A stretch of DNA of 16,327 nt from CAZCZU01 sp964503475 (GCA_964503475.1 CAZCZU010000049.1:1-16327), one strand, 5' to 3'. Counted from the stretch's first letter, positions 1 to 9,075 are shown. The notes: generated by a model from the sequence alone, not told the origin. Made by a program: numbers and translations.

Positions 1-53
1 CCGCGACCTCCGGCGTGACAGGCCGGCATTCTAACCAACTGAACTACCGCTCC
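1..53 (-). tRNA. tRNA-Asp (GTC), 3' end outside the window
   Basis: On the minus strand the 5' part of a tRNA is visible: acceptor strand GGAGCGG, a D-arm with AGTTGGTT, and an anticodon stem-loop with the loop CTGTCAC, giving anticodon GTC (Asp). It closely matches E. coli tRNA-Asp. The T-arm and the 3' acceptor strand lie beyond position 1, so the gene is cut only by the window edge. It follows tRNA-Val and is probably processed from the same transcript. Confidence 0.95.
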
Positions 54-93
54 GTATGACCCTGCGAACACTTGCACGAACGCAGGGCTTAGA

Positions 94-169
94 TGGTGGG
101 CGAAACAGGGATCGAACCTGTGACCTACGGTTTGTAAGACCGTTGCTCTCCCAGCTGAGCTATTCGCCC
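94..169 (-). tRNA. tRNA-Val (TAC)
   Basis: A complete 76-nt cloverleaf with an encoded CCA end (94-96). The acceptor strand GGGCGAA pairs fully with TTCGCCC. The anticodon loop CTTACAA gives TAC, which reads GTN valine codons. It lies just after the hupB terminator and 40 nt before tRNA-Asp. I see no convincing promoter between the terminator and the tRNA, so how the Val-Asp pair is transcribed is unclear; it may depend on read-through. Confidence 0.97.
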
Positions 170-173
170 GGGC

Positions 174-204
174 AAAAAACAGGGGCTCTTTTGACCAAGC
201 CCCC
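174..204 (-). terminator. Rho-independent terminator after hupB
   Basis: In the minus-strand RNA, GGGGCU pairs with AGCCCC across a ten-base loop and is followed by UGUUUUUU. It sits about 50 nt after the hupB stop and just before tRNA-Val. A second hairpin with a 7-bp stem (GGCGAAG / CTTCGCC, 217-240) lies between hupB and this terminator. Confidence 0.8.
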
Positions 205-251
205 GTTCGAAGACGTGGCGAAGAATAACGATCCTTCGCCGCGTTGCAAGC

Positions 252-524
252 TTATTTTACAGCGTCCTTCAGAGCCTTGCCTGCCTTGAATTTCGGAGCC
301 TTGGACGGACCTACATTGATGGTCTCGCCGGTACGCGGATTGCGTGCCGTACGCGCTGCGCGCTCGGCAACGGCGAAGGTGCCGAAACCTACCAGGCTGA
401 CCGAATCGCCGCCCTTCAGAGCGCCGGTGATACCACCCAGAACAGCTTCCACAGCGGCTGTCGCTGCGGTCTTGCTCAGATCGGCTTCAGCCGCCACATG
501 ATTTACCAGATCTGCTTTGTTCAT
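252..524 (-). CDS. hupB: DNA-binding protein HU-beta
   Basis: A 90-residue nucleoid-associated protein of the HU/IHF family. HU works as a dimer that bends and coats DNA without strong sequence preference. The N-terminus MNKADLV, the core LVGFGTF (44-50), and the flexible DNA-binding arm with RNPRTGE (61-67) carrying the intercalating Pro63 are all present, as is the C-terminus AGKALKDAVK. It aligns end to end with E. coli HupB at the same length. The start at 524 is fixed by GGGAGG 7 nt upstream; the open frame runs further upstream, but that part is promoter DNA. The gene follows lon, the usual order in gammaproteobacteria, and has its own promoter-like sequence in the gap. HU-beta rather than HU-alpha is inferred from the lon neighbourhood. 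Confidence 0.97.
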   Translation of the reverse strand: MNKADLVNHVAAEADLSKTAATAAVEAVLGGITGALKGGDSVSLVGFGTFAVAERAARTARNPRTGETINVGPSKAPKFKAGKALKDAVK

Positions 525-556
525 TTTTCCTCCCGCTGCTGCGTTAGATGAAGTGC

Positions 557-587
557 AATATAAAATCGCCACCCCACCATCTGTCAA
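557..587 (-). promoter_or_regulatory. Probable sigma-70 promoter of hupB
   Basis: A perfect -35 box TTGACA (587-582) is followed after 19 nt by TATATT (562-557), 5 of 6 matches to TATAAT. The spacer is longer than the ideal 17; TTTATA at 17 nt is a poorer alternative -10. It lies in the lon-hupB gap, so hupB can be expressed apart from lon. Confidence 0.6.
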
Positions 588-610
588 CTGATTTAAGTCA
601 CAAAATTTGA

Positions 611-3043
611 TTAATGTGCCGTTGAGGACCGGTCATCCAGATAGATGTCGATTACAGCCTCTGGCACAAACTCTGTGGCCATACTCATACCCGTCGGCAG
701 GCGCGTCAAGGCATGTTTCAGCACATAGTCCATATGCGCTATTGGATGAATGGTCAGTCCCTCAAGGATATTATCCGGAATCTCCTTGAGGTCTTTTTCA
801 TTCTCCTCCGGAATCAACACTTCCTTCAACCCACCACGCTGGGCAGCCAGCAACTTCTCTTTCAGGCCACCAATGGCCAGCGCCTTGCCACGCAGGGTAA
901 TCTCACCGGTCATACAGACATCACGACGCACCGGGATGCCGGTCAGGGCCGAGATAATCGAGGTTGCCATGGCCAGGCCCGCAGACGGACCATCCTTGGG
1001 GATCGCCCCTTCCGGCACATGCACGTGGATATCCACCTTCTGATGAAAATCCGGCTTCAATCCCAGGCGGGCTGCACGCGAACGCACATAGGTAAGTGCC
1101 GCCTGGATCGACTCCTGCATCACATCGCCCAGCTGCCCGGTGACGGTCAGCTTGCCCTTGCCGGGCATCAGGGCGGTCTCGATCTGCAACAGTTCGCCGC
1201 CCACCTCGGTCCAGGCAAGACCGGTAACCACACCGATCTGATCCTCGCTTTCGGCAATGCCGAAACGGTACTGGTGTACACCCAGGTAAGACTCGACATC
1301 CGCCTTTGCCACCTTGATGGCAGTCGTCGCCTTTTCCGCCACCCGCTTCTTGGCCACCTTGCGGCAGAGATTGGCCAGTGTGCGGTCAAGACTGCGCACA
1401 CCCGCCTCACGGGTGTAGTGACGGATCACTTCCAGCAGAGCGGCATCCTCCATCTCCATGTCCTTCGCACGCAGGCCATGATTCTTCATCTGCTTCGGCA
1501 GCAGATAGCGACGGGCAATGGCCAGCTTCTCCTGCTCGGTGTAGCCGGAGATACGAATCACCTCCATGCGATCAAGCAGAGGCCCCGGGATGTTGAGGCT
1601 GTTGGCCGTGGTAATGAACATCACCTCGGAGAGGTCGTAGTCCACCTCCATATAATGATCGTTAAAGGTGTGGTTCTGTTCGGGATCGAGTACCTCGAGC
1701 AGAGCCGAGGAGGGATCGCCCCGGAAATCGGCGCCCAGCTTGTCGATCTCGTCGAGCAGAATCAGCGGGTTTTTCACTCCCGCCTTCTTCATCGACTGGA
1801 TCACCTTGCCCGGCATCGAGCCGATATAGGTGCGGCGATGACCGCGAATCTCGGCCTCGTCGCGCACGCCACCCAGACTCATGCGCACAAACTTGCGATT
1901 GGTCGCACGCGCGATCGAACGGCCCAGCGAGGTCTTGCCGACACCCGGAGGGCCGACAAAACAGAGGATCGGTCCCTTCATGCGACGCACCAGCTTCAAG
2001 ACTGCCAGATGCTCAAGGATACGCTCTTTCACCTTCTCCAGGCCGAAGTGATCCTCTTCCAGCACCTTCTCGGCCACAGCCAGGTCGCGGCGCACGCGCG
2101 TGCTCTTCTTCCACGGCACCTCGAGCAGCCACTCTAGGTAGTTGCGCACCACGGTCGCCTCGGCACTCATCGGCGGCATCATTTTCAGGCGTTTGAGCTC
2201 TGCCTCCGCCTTCTCTTTGGCTTCGGCAGAGAGACCGACCGTCTCGATCTGCTTGGCCAGTTCGTCGACGTCGTTCTGGGCATCGTCCTCGCCCAGCTCC
2301 TTCTGGATCGCCTTCATCTGCTCGGAGAGGTAATACTCGCGCTGGCTCTTCTCCATCTGGCGCTTCACACGCGTACGAATGCGCTTGTCGACCTGCAGGA
2401 TCTCCATCTCCTCTTCCATGAAGACATAGAGACGCTCCAGACGTTCGATGACACTCTGCGTCTCCAGCAGGCCCTGCTTATCCTCAAGCTTCAGGTTCAG
2501 GTGTGAAGCGATGGTATCGGCCAGTTTGTCGGATTCCTCGACGGCCGAAACGGAGACAAGCACCTCCGGCGGCGTCTTCTTGTTCAGCTTGACGTAGGCC
2601 TCGAACTGCTGTTCGACCGAGCGGGCTACGGCCTCGCGCTCACGACCATCCTCGTCCTTCTCCGGCATCAACGAATAACGGCCGCGCAGGCAGCCTTCAT
2701 GCTCGCCGATATCATCGACCAGAATACGCGCCCCGCCCTCGACCAGTACCTTGATGGTGCCATCCGGCAGTTTCAGCAGCTGCAGGATATTGCCGATCGT
2801 GCCGACGCGATAGAGATCGCCGGCCGCAGGATCATCCTGCTCCGCCTCTTTCTGGGCCAGCAGCAGAATCTGCTTGCCGCCCTGCATCACCTCATTAAGT
2901 GCTGCGACACTCTTCTCGCGCCCGACAAACAGCGGTACGATCATGTGCGGAAATACGACAATGTCGCGAAGCGGCAATACCGGCAGCAGGCCCTCGTTAT
3001 CAGGCGCCTCGTTCGAGGCCTCCTCTTTCACCCATTCAGCCAA
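611..3043 (-). CDS. lon: ATP-dependent serine protease Lon
   Basis: An 810-residue cytoplasmic homohexameric AAA+ protease that degrades misfolded proteins and specific regulators. Domains in order: LON substrate-binding N-domain (about 18-215), coiled-coil region (about 215-300), AAA+ module with Walker A GPPGVGKT (364-371) and Walker B LILLDE (427-432), and the peptidase domain with the catalytic dyad Ser687 (in PKDGPSAGL) and Lys730 (in GGLKEKLL). The Ser-Lys spacing of 43 matches E. coli Lon (679/722). The length is slightly above E. coli's 784 because of extra N- and C-terminal residues. The chosen start is TTG at 3043: AAGGAG lies 7-8 nt upstream, and the next in-frame ATG would delete the start of the LON domain. 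It lies 51 nt after clpX with no visible terminator, so read-through from clpX is likely. Confidence 0.98.
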   Translation of the reverse strand: MAEWVKEEASNEAPDNEGLLPVLPLRDIVVFPHMIVPLFVGREKSVAALNEVMQGGKQILLLAQKEAEQDDPAAGDLYRVGTIGNILQLLKLPDGTIKVLVEGGARILVDDIGEHEGCLRGRYSLMPEKDEDGREREAVARSVEQQFEAYVKLNKKTPPEVLVSVSAVEESDKLADTIASHLNLKLEDKQGLLETQSVIERLERLYVFMEEEMEILQVDKRIRTRVKRQMEKSQREYYLSEQMKAIQKELGEDDAQNDVDELAKQIETVGLSAEAKEKAEAELKRLKMMPPMSAEATVVRNYLEWLLEVPWKKSTRVRRDLAVAEKVLEEDHFGLEKVKERILEHLAVLKLVRRMKGPILCFVGPPGVGKTSLGRSIARATNRKFVRMSLGGVRDEAEIRGHRRTYIGSMPGKVIQSMKKAGVKNPLILLDEIDKLGADFRGDPSSALLEVLDPEQNHTFNDHYMEVDYDLSEVMFITTANSLNIPGPLLDRMEVIRISGYTEQEKLAIARRYLLPKQMKNHGLRAKDMEMEDAALLEVIRHYTREAGVRSLDRTLANLCRKVAKKRVAEKATTAIKVAKADVESYLGVHQYRFGIAESEDQIGVVTGLAWTEVGGELLQIETALMPGKGKLTVTGQLGDVMQESIQAALTYVRSRAARLGLKPDFHQKVDIHVHVPEGAIPKDGPSAGLAMATSIISALTGIPVRRDVCMTGEITLRGKALAIGGLKEKLLAAQRGGLKEVLIPEENEKDLKEIPDNILEGLTIHPIAHMDYVLKHALTRLPTGMSMATEFVPEAVIDIYLDDRSSTAH

Positions 3044-3094
3044 GATTGTTCTCCTTTAGGAAGCGCAAATCGCGCCAGCGACGCGCAGACAGCA

Positions 3095-4357
<1,263 letters not shown>

Positions 4358-4406
4358 GCTTACCTCCGCACCATCCGGGAACTATCGCCCCGGACGTAAA
4401 ACCGGA

Positions 4407-5006
4407 CTATTTGTCCTTCTCATCCTTACGGGAGATGAGTACCTCGTCCACCAAACCGTAGGCTTTGGCCTCTTCAGCGGTCAAGAAGTAATCGCGCTCC
4501 ACATCATCGGCGATCTTCTCTACCGGCTGGCCGGTATGCTGCGCCATCATCTCGTTCATCCGCTCTTTCAGCTTGATGATCTCGCGGGCGTGAATCTCGA
4601 TATCGGTCGCCTGGCCCTGAAAACCGCCCAGCGGCTGATGAATCATGACACGGGCATTCGGCAGCGCATAACGCTTGCCGGGCGCGCCCGCAGCCAGCAG
4701 ATGCGCGCCCATGCTGGCCGCCTGGCCCATGCAGAGGGTGGATACATCGCAGCGGATGTACTGCATGGTGTCGTAGATCGCCATACCGGCCGTCACCAGC
4801 CCGCCCGGGCTGTTGATGTAGAGGTAGATATCCTTGTCCGGACCCTCCGCTTCCAGGAACAGCAGCTGTGCCGTCACCAGATTGGCGGAGTGGTCGTCCA
4901 CCTGACCGTTCAGGAAGATAATACGCTCCTTGAGCAGCCGTGAGTAGATGTCGTAGGAACGCTCGCCGCGCGAGGTACGCTCCACCACCATCGGAACAAG
5001 ATTCAT
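4407..5006 (-). CDS. clpP: ATP-dependent Clp protease, proteolytic subunit ClpP
   Basis: The serine peptidase subunit that forms the two-ring 14-mer of ClpXP/ClpAP. From the chosen start the protein has 199 residues, beginning MNLVPMVVE, with the catalytic triad Ser98 (GQAASMGA), His123 (MIHQP) and Asp172 (ERDYF). These positions match mature E. coli ClpP (97/122/171) once the initiator Met is removed. The start at 5006 is preferred because AAGGAGGG lies directly upstream. The frame stays open to an ATG at 5048 that shares one base with the tig stop (TGATG); that start would add 14 residues resembling the E. coli propeptide but has only a weak ribosome binding site. The gene therefore lies either 41 nt after tig or overlaps it by one base, and is in an operon with it in both cases. 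Confidence 0.95.
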   Translation of the reverse strand: MNLVPMVVERTSRGERSYDIYSRLLKERIIFLNGQVDDHSANLVTAQLLFLEAEGPDKDIYLYINSPGGLVTAGMAIYDTMQYIRCDVSTLCMGQAASMGAHLLAAGAPGKRYALPNARVMIHQPLGGFQGQATDIEIHAREIIKLKERMNEMMAQHTGQPVEKIADDVERDYFLTAEEAKAYGLVDEVLISRKDEKDK

Positions 5007-5017
5007 AAACCCTCCTT
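5007..5017 (-). promoter_or_regulatory. Strong ribosome binding site inside the clpP reading frame
   Basis: AAGGAGGGTTT directly precedes the ATG at 5006. It decides the clpP start: the upstream in-frame ATGs at 5048 and 5039 have no comparable site. If the upstream start is also used, these bases encode the Gln-Gly-Gly-Phe end of a propeptide. Confidence 0.7.
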
Positions 5018-5047
5018 GGGAAAACGGCGCCTCTGCCATGTTCTCCA

Positions 5048-6385
5048 TCAGCCCTGCGAGGCTGCGTCCTGCTCTTCCTGCCAGGCGGAGAGGGCTTTCG
5101 TCACCTTCTTCGTCTTGGCCTGCGATACAATATATTCAACGCACTTGCGTTCAATCAAGTTTTCGCGCACCGAGCCCAGCTGCTCCGGCTGGCTCTTGAC
5201 CCAGGCCACGAACTGCTGGCGCTGTTCGGCCGGGTACTGCTCAGACATACGCTCGATCTGGGCATTCACCTCGGCATCGTCCGCCTCGACCTTGGCATCG
5301 TCGCGAACCGACTGCAGCAAAACCGACAATTTCAGGCCACGCTCAGAGCGTGCACGCACCTCTTGCTTGAACGCCTCGTCGTTGAACATGTCATCCGTCG
5401 GGTCGATACCCTGCTGACGCAAGTTCTGTGCCACGCGCTTGGCCGTCTCACGCGCATCCGCCTCGACCAGTTGCTCCGGCAGAGTCACCTCATTGGCTTC
5501 CAGCAGTGCATCCAGGGCCGCATCGCGGGTGCTCTGGAAGCCGCCCTCGGCAGCCTCCTGCTCCAGACGCTGCTTCACATCAGCACGCATGGTAGCGGCA
5601 TCGTCGAAACCGAGCATCTTGGCCAGTTCGTCCTCGCCCTCGGCGTTCACGGCCTTGCCGACCGATTTCACCACGGTCTCGAATTTCGCTTCCTTGCCGG
5701 CCAGATGCTTGGCCTGGTACTCCTCGGGGAAGGTGACCTCGACGGTGCACTCCTCGCCGGCCTTCTTGCCGATCAGCTGATCCTCGAAGCCCGGAATAAA
5801 GCGGCCCTCGCCCAGCACCAGCGGCACATCCTCGCCACGACCGCCCTCGAAAGCCTCGCCGTCGATAAAGCCGACAAAGTCGATGTGGAGCTGGTCGCCC
5901 TTCTCGGCCGCACGGCCCTCCTCGATCTCATAGCGCACCTGCGAGGCCTGCAGACGGTCGATCACCGACTGGACATCGCTCTCTTCGACCGTCACCTCGG
6001 TCTCGTCGAACTTCAGCTTCTTCAGATCCTTCACCTCGACCGTCGGCCAGGTAACCACCTTCAGCGTAAAGGCGAAGTGGCCGGCCGGCTGAATGGCCGG
6101 GAGATCGAGCTGCGGCTGCACGGCCGGCGTCAGGCCGGACGCTTCAATCGCGGCGACGTAGTGCTCCTGCAGCAGCTGGGAGACGGTATCTTCATGCAGC
6201 TTGGGACCGAACTGCTTGGTCACCATATCCATCGGCGTCTTGCCCGGACGAAAACCCGGCAGTTTGGCCTGGCGAGCAAGCTTGTTGACCTGATCCGCAT
6301 AGATACGATCGTACTCGGATTGCGGCAGGCTCACCTGCACTTCGTGTTCGTGGTCACCCAGCTTTTTGACTTCGGTCTTGATCAT
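5048..6385 (-). CDS. tig: Trigger factor (ribosome-associated chaperone and prolyl isomerase)
   Basis: A 445-residue chaperone that docks near the ribosomal exit tunnel and shields nascent chains. The N-terminal ribosome-binding domain carries the signature GFRPGK (44-49). The FKBP-type peptidyl-prolyl isomerase domain spans about 163-240 (LHIDFVGFIDG...PLVLGEGRFIPGF). The rest is the helical C-terminal chaperone domain, including the long arm around 260-420. E. coli Tig has 432 residues. The ATG at 6385 follows GGAGG at 8 nt; the open frame continues upstream through the tRNA-Leu gene, but that stretch is not protein-coding. It is the first protein gene of the tig-clpP-clpX run and starts 62 nt after the end of tRNA-Leu. 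Confidence 0.98.
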   Translation of the reverse strand: MIKTEVKKLGDHEHEVQVSLPQSEYDRIYADQVNKLARQAKLPGFRPGKTPMDMVTKQFGPKLHEDTVSQLLQEHYVAAIEASGLTPAVQPQLDLPAIQPAGHFAFTLKVVTWPTVEVKDLKKLKFDETEVTVEESDVQSVIDRLQASQVRYEIEEGRAAEKGDQLHIDFVGFIDGEAFEGGRGEDVPLVLGEGRFIPGFEDQLIGKKAGEECTVEVTFPEEYQAKHLAGKEAKFETVVKSVGKAVNAEGEDELAKMLGFDDAATMRADVKQRLEQEAAEGGFQSTRDAALDALLEANEVTLPEQLVEADARETAKRVAQNLRQQGIDPTDDMFNDEAFKQEVRARSERGLKLSVLLQSVRDDAKVEADDAEVNAQIERMSEQYPAEQRQQFVAWVKSQPEQLGSVRENLIERKCVEYIVSQAKTKKVTKALSAWQEEQDAASQG

Positions 6386-6447
6386 GGAATTTGCCTCCGA
6401 TTCATTCTTCTCGCAGCGGGCGCCTGGCGCCGTCGTGCGCAAGTAAG

Positions 6448-6531
<84 letters not shown>

Positions 6532-6539
6532 AGATAGCC

Positions 6540-6557
6540 GCGACCCGTCCGGGTCGC
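6540..6557. repeat. Compact GC-rich inverted repeat ahead of tRNA-Leu
   Basis: GCGACCCG, a 2-nt centre, and CGGGTCGC form a perfect 8-bp inverted repeat. In practice that is a 7-bp stem with a tetraloop. It lies 8 nt upstream of the tRNA-Leu 5' end and just beyond the cluster terminator. There is no U-run, so it is not a simple terminator. It may be a processing or leader hairpin; function unknown. Confidence 0.6.
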
Positions 6558-6563
6558 CAAAGC

Positions 6564-6595
6564 AAAAAAGGGAGCAAGGCGATGCCTTACTCCCT
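6564..6595 (-). terminator. Rho-independent terminator of the Pro-Arg-His-Lys tRNA operon
   Basis: Minus-strand RNA: AGGGAG U AAGGC, loop AUC, GCCUU G CUCCC, then UUUUUU. The long GC-rich stem contains one internal U-G pair, and a run of six U follows. It begins 9 nt after the encoded CCA of tRNA-Lys and separates the four-tRNA cluster from tRNA-Leu and tig. Confidence 0.9.
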
Positions 6596-6603
6596 CTTAA
6601 AAG

Positions 6604-6679
<76 letters not shown>

Positions 6680-6728
6680 CACTGCGGACGCATGATATAA
6701 ATCCGCGTCCATTTTTCAACTCACTAAC

Positions 6729-6804
6729 TGGGGTGGACGATGGGACTCGAACCCACGACCACCTGGATCACAACCAGGGGCTCTACCAACTGAGCTACAT
6801 CCAC
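6729..6804 (-). tRNA. tRNA-His (GTG)
   Basis: A complete tRNA with CCA encoded at 6729-6731. The anticodon loop TTGTGAT gives GTG. The acceptor GTGGATG pairs with CGTCCAC, with one T-G wobble. The base before position 1 (6805) encodes the G-1 that pairs with C73, the identity mark of bacterial tRNA-His, so the mature 5' end is probably at 6805. Confidence 0.97.
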
Positions 6805-6823
6805 CATACCTAAGCATCGCATA

Positions 6824-6900
<77 letters not shown>

Positions 6901-6928
6901 CTGCACAAGCATGCTACCTAAGTCCGAC

Positions 6929-7005
<77 letters not shown>

Positions 7006-7048
7006 CCTCGTCCGACCCGTGCGTCTTTCAACTCACGGAAGGCGCCGC

Positions 7049-7077
7049 AACATAGGGTGCACACCCTGCTTCGTCAA
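7049..7077 (-). promoter_or_regulatory. Promoter of the Pro-Arg-His-Lys tRNA operon
   Basis: TTGACG (7077-7072), a 17-nt spacer, then TATGTT (7054-7049). The bases right after the -10 are GCGGCGCC, a GC-rich discriminator typical of stable-RNA promoters under stringent (ppGpp) control. The spacer holds a dyad, AGGGTG-CA-CACCCT (7054-7067). Placement directly ahead of the first tRNA supports the call. Confidence 0.75.
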
Positions 7078-7103
7078 TCCCCAATCGCCTTCCGGCTGTC
7101 GGG

Positions 7104-7132
7104 ATGACCAGACAGGCGGCGCAGGCTAGCAT
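7104..7132 (+). promoter_or_regulatory. Candidate promoter of hslVU
   Basis: ATGACC (7104-7109), a 17-nt spacer and TAGCAT (7127-7132) each match 4 of 6 consensus bases and end 33 nt before the hslV ATG. hslVU is a heat-shock operon in E. coli, but I found no good sigma-32 match here. Confidence 0.35.
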
Positions 7133-7165
7133 GCCCGCCACCGAAATACAGCGAGGTATACAACT

Positions 7166-7711
7166 ATGTCCGGGATCAAGATGCGGGGAACCACCATCTG
7201 CTGCGTACGCAAGGGAAACAAGGTCTCCATTGCCGGCGATGGCCAGGTCACCCTGGGCGACACCGTGGTCAAGCATGGCGCCCGCAAGGTGCGCAGCATC
7301 CGCGACGGCAAGATCCTGACCGGTTTTGCCGGCTCCACCGCCGATGCCATGAACCTGTTCGAGCTGTTCGAAGCCAAGCTGGACGAACACGGCGCCAACC
7401 TGACCCGTGCCGCCGTGGCGCTGGCCAAGGAGTGGCGCACCGACCGTTACCTGCGCAAGCTGGAGGCGATGATGATCGTGGCCGACCATGAACGCAGCCT
7501 GATCATCTCGGGACTCGGCGATGTGCTGGAGCCGGACGAAGGCGTGGCCGCCATCGGTTCCGGCGGCGCCTATGCCAAGGCGGCCGCCACGGCACTCGTG
7601 CGCCACAGCCCCCTCTCGGCCAGCGAAATCGCCGTCGAGGCAATGATTGTCGCCTCGGACATCTGCGTTTACACCAACTCCTCGTTCACCGTCGAATCCC
7701 TGGAGTACTGA
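7166..7711 (+). CDS. hslV: ATP-dependent protease peptidase subunit HslV (ClpQ)
   Basis: A 181-residue threonine peptidase related to proteasome beta subunits. It forms the double-hexameric core of the HslUV protease. The sequence starts MSGIKMRGTTICCVRKG. By alignment with E. coli HslV (MTTIVSVR), Thr9 is the N-terminal nucleophile after removal of eight residues, and Lys41 is the active-site lysine. Also present are AGDGQVTLG (23-31), TGFAGSTADA (52-61) and AIGSGGAYA (129-137). A GAGG site lies 9 nt before the ATG at 7166. The ATG at 7181 (Met6) is an alternative with a weaker site. The stop is 2 nt before hslU, so the two are translated as one operon. Confidence 0.97.
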   Translation: MSGIKMRGTTICCVRKGNKVSIAGDGQVTLGDTVVKHGARKVRSIRDGKILTGFAGSTADAMNLFELFEAKLDEHGANLTRAAVALAKEWRTDRYLRKLEAMMIVADHERSLIISGLGDVLEPDEGVAAIGSGGAYAKAAATALVRHSPLSASEIAVEAMIVASDICVYTNSSFTVESLEY

Positions 7712-7713
7712 GC

Positions 7714-9024
7714 ATGAGCCACACCATGACCCCGCGTGAGATCGTATCGGAGCTCGATCGCTACATTATCGGCCAGCAGGACGCCAAGCGCGCCGTGGCC
7801 ATCGCCCTGCGCAACCGCTGGCGGCGCCAGCAGCTGCAATCACCACTGCGCGAAGAGGTGACCCCGAAAAACATCCTGATGATCGGCCCGACCGGTGTCG
7901 GCAAAACGGAGATCGCCCGTCGCCTGGCCAGGCTTGCCAAGGCGCCGCTGGTCAAGGTCGAGGCGACCAAGTACACCGAGGTCGGTTATGTCGGCCGCGA
8001 TGTCGAATCAATCGTGCGCGACCTGCTCGATACCGCCATCAACATGGTGCAGGAGGAGCATCGCAACAAGGTGCAGCACCGGGCCGAGGAGGCCGCCGAA
8101 GAGCATCTGCTCGACATCCTGATCCCCAATTCGGGCAACGATGAGAGCCAGCGCGAAACACGTGAGAAGATGCGTCACAAGCTGCGCCTGGGCGAGCTGG
8201 ACGAGCGTCAGGTGGAGATCGACATCGATGAGCAGCCGAATATGCCGCCGATGCAGATCCTCTCCAATCAGCCGGGCGAGGAGATCGATCTCAAGGGCAT
8301 GTTCGGCGGCCTGATGGGTGGCCAGAAAAAGCGCAAGCGCATGACTGTGCGCGAAGCGATGGAGGCACTGAAACAGCAGGAGGCCGACAACCTGCTCGAC
8401 ATGGACCGCGTCAAGGAGGAGGCGATCGAACGCACCGAGAATGGCGGCATCGTTTTCCTCGACGAGATGGACAAGATCACCCACCGAGATGGCAAGGATG
8501 GCGATGTCTCCCGCGAAGGAGTGCAGCGCGATCTGCTGCCGCTGGTCGAGGGCACCAGTGTCTCCACCCGCCACGGCACCGTGAATACGGATCACATCCT
8601 CTTCATCGCCTCGGGCGCCTTCCATCTGGCCCGGCCATCGGACCTGATTCCGGAGCTGCAGGGGCGCTTCCCGATCCGGGTCAATCTCTCCGCTCTCGGT
8701 GAAGATGAGTTCCGCCGCATTCTGGTGGAGCCGGAAGCCTCGCTGACCAAACAGTATACCGCCCTGCTGGGCACCGAAGGTGTGACGGTGGAATTTGCCG
8801 ATGATGGCATCGCCGAGCTGGCCCGCATCGCCGTGCAGGTGAACGAGAAAACCGAGAACATCGGTGCCCGCCGCCTGCACACGCTGCTGGAGCGTGTGCT
8901 CGATGCGATCAGCTTCGAGGCACCGGATCGCAGCAGCAAGACGCTGACTGTCGATGCGGCCTACGTGCAGGAGCAGCTGGGCGAAATCAGCCAGAGCGAG
9001 GATCTGTCGCGCTATATCCTGTAG
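7714..9024 (+). CDS. hslU: ATP-dependent protease ATPase subunit HslU (ClpY)
   Basis: A 436-residue AAA+ unfoldase that caps HslV and feeds it substrates. Present are Walker A GPTGVGKT (58-65), pore motif GYVG (91-94), the inserted I-domain (about 105-240), Walker B IVFLDE (246-251), the second conserved region including PELQGRFP (313-320), and sensor-2 GARRLHT (385-391). The C-terminus EDLSRYIL matches the E. coli tail (EDLSRFIL) that inserts into HslV to activate it, so the pair should work together. E. coli HslU has 443 residues. It starts 2 nt after hslV, with GGAG 8 nt upstream of its ATG, and is followed by a two-way terminator. Confidence 0.98.
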   Translation: MSHTMTPREIVSELDRYIIGQQDAKRAVAIALRNRWRRQQLQSPLREEVTPKNILMIGPTGVGKTEIARRLARLAKAPLVKVEATKYTEVGYVGRDVESIVRDLLDTAINMVQEEHRNKVQHRAEEAAEEHLLDILIPNSGNDESQRETREKMRHKLRLGELDERQVEIDIDEQPNMPPMQILSNQPGEEIDLKGMFGGLMGGQKKRKRMTVREAMEALKQQEADNLLDMDRVKEEAIERTENGGIVFLDEMDKITHRDGKDGDVSREGVQRDLLPLVEGTSVSTRHGTVNTDHILFIASGAFHLARPSDLIPELQGRFPIRVNLSALGEDEFRRILVEPEASLTKQYTALLGTEGVTVEFADDGIAELARIAVQVNEKTENIGARRLHTLLERVLDAISFEAPDRSSKTLTVDAAYVQEQLGEISQSEDLSRYIL

Positions 9025-9039
9025 TCATAACGCAGCACG

Positions 9040-9075
9040 AAAAAAGCCGGGGCCATCGATGCCCCGGCTTGTTTT
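9040..9075. terminator. Two-way rho-independent terminator between hslU and the nitroreductase gene
   Basis: A perfect 10-bp stem, AAGCCGGGGC / GCCCCGGCTT (9044-9053 with 9061-9070), has a 7-nt loop, an A-run on its left and GTTTTA on its right. On the minus strand the U-run is longer (UUUUUU), ending the pirin-nitroreductase unit. On the plus strand it ends hslVU. The nitroreductase stop codon lies at the edge of the hairpin. Confidence 0.9.

Noticed and set aside
713..2137. Long plus-strand reading frame of 474 codons opposite lon
   Set aside because: It lies wholly antisense to the conserved lon gene, has His/Gln/Leu-rich composition typical of a reversed GC-rich coding strand, and shows no family motif.
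6419..6431. GGCGCC-T-GGCGCC between tRNA-Leu and tig as a regulatory hairpin
   Set aside because: The only stem that can fold is 4 bp, and such GC-rich near-palindromes arise by chance in this sequence.
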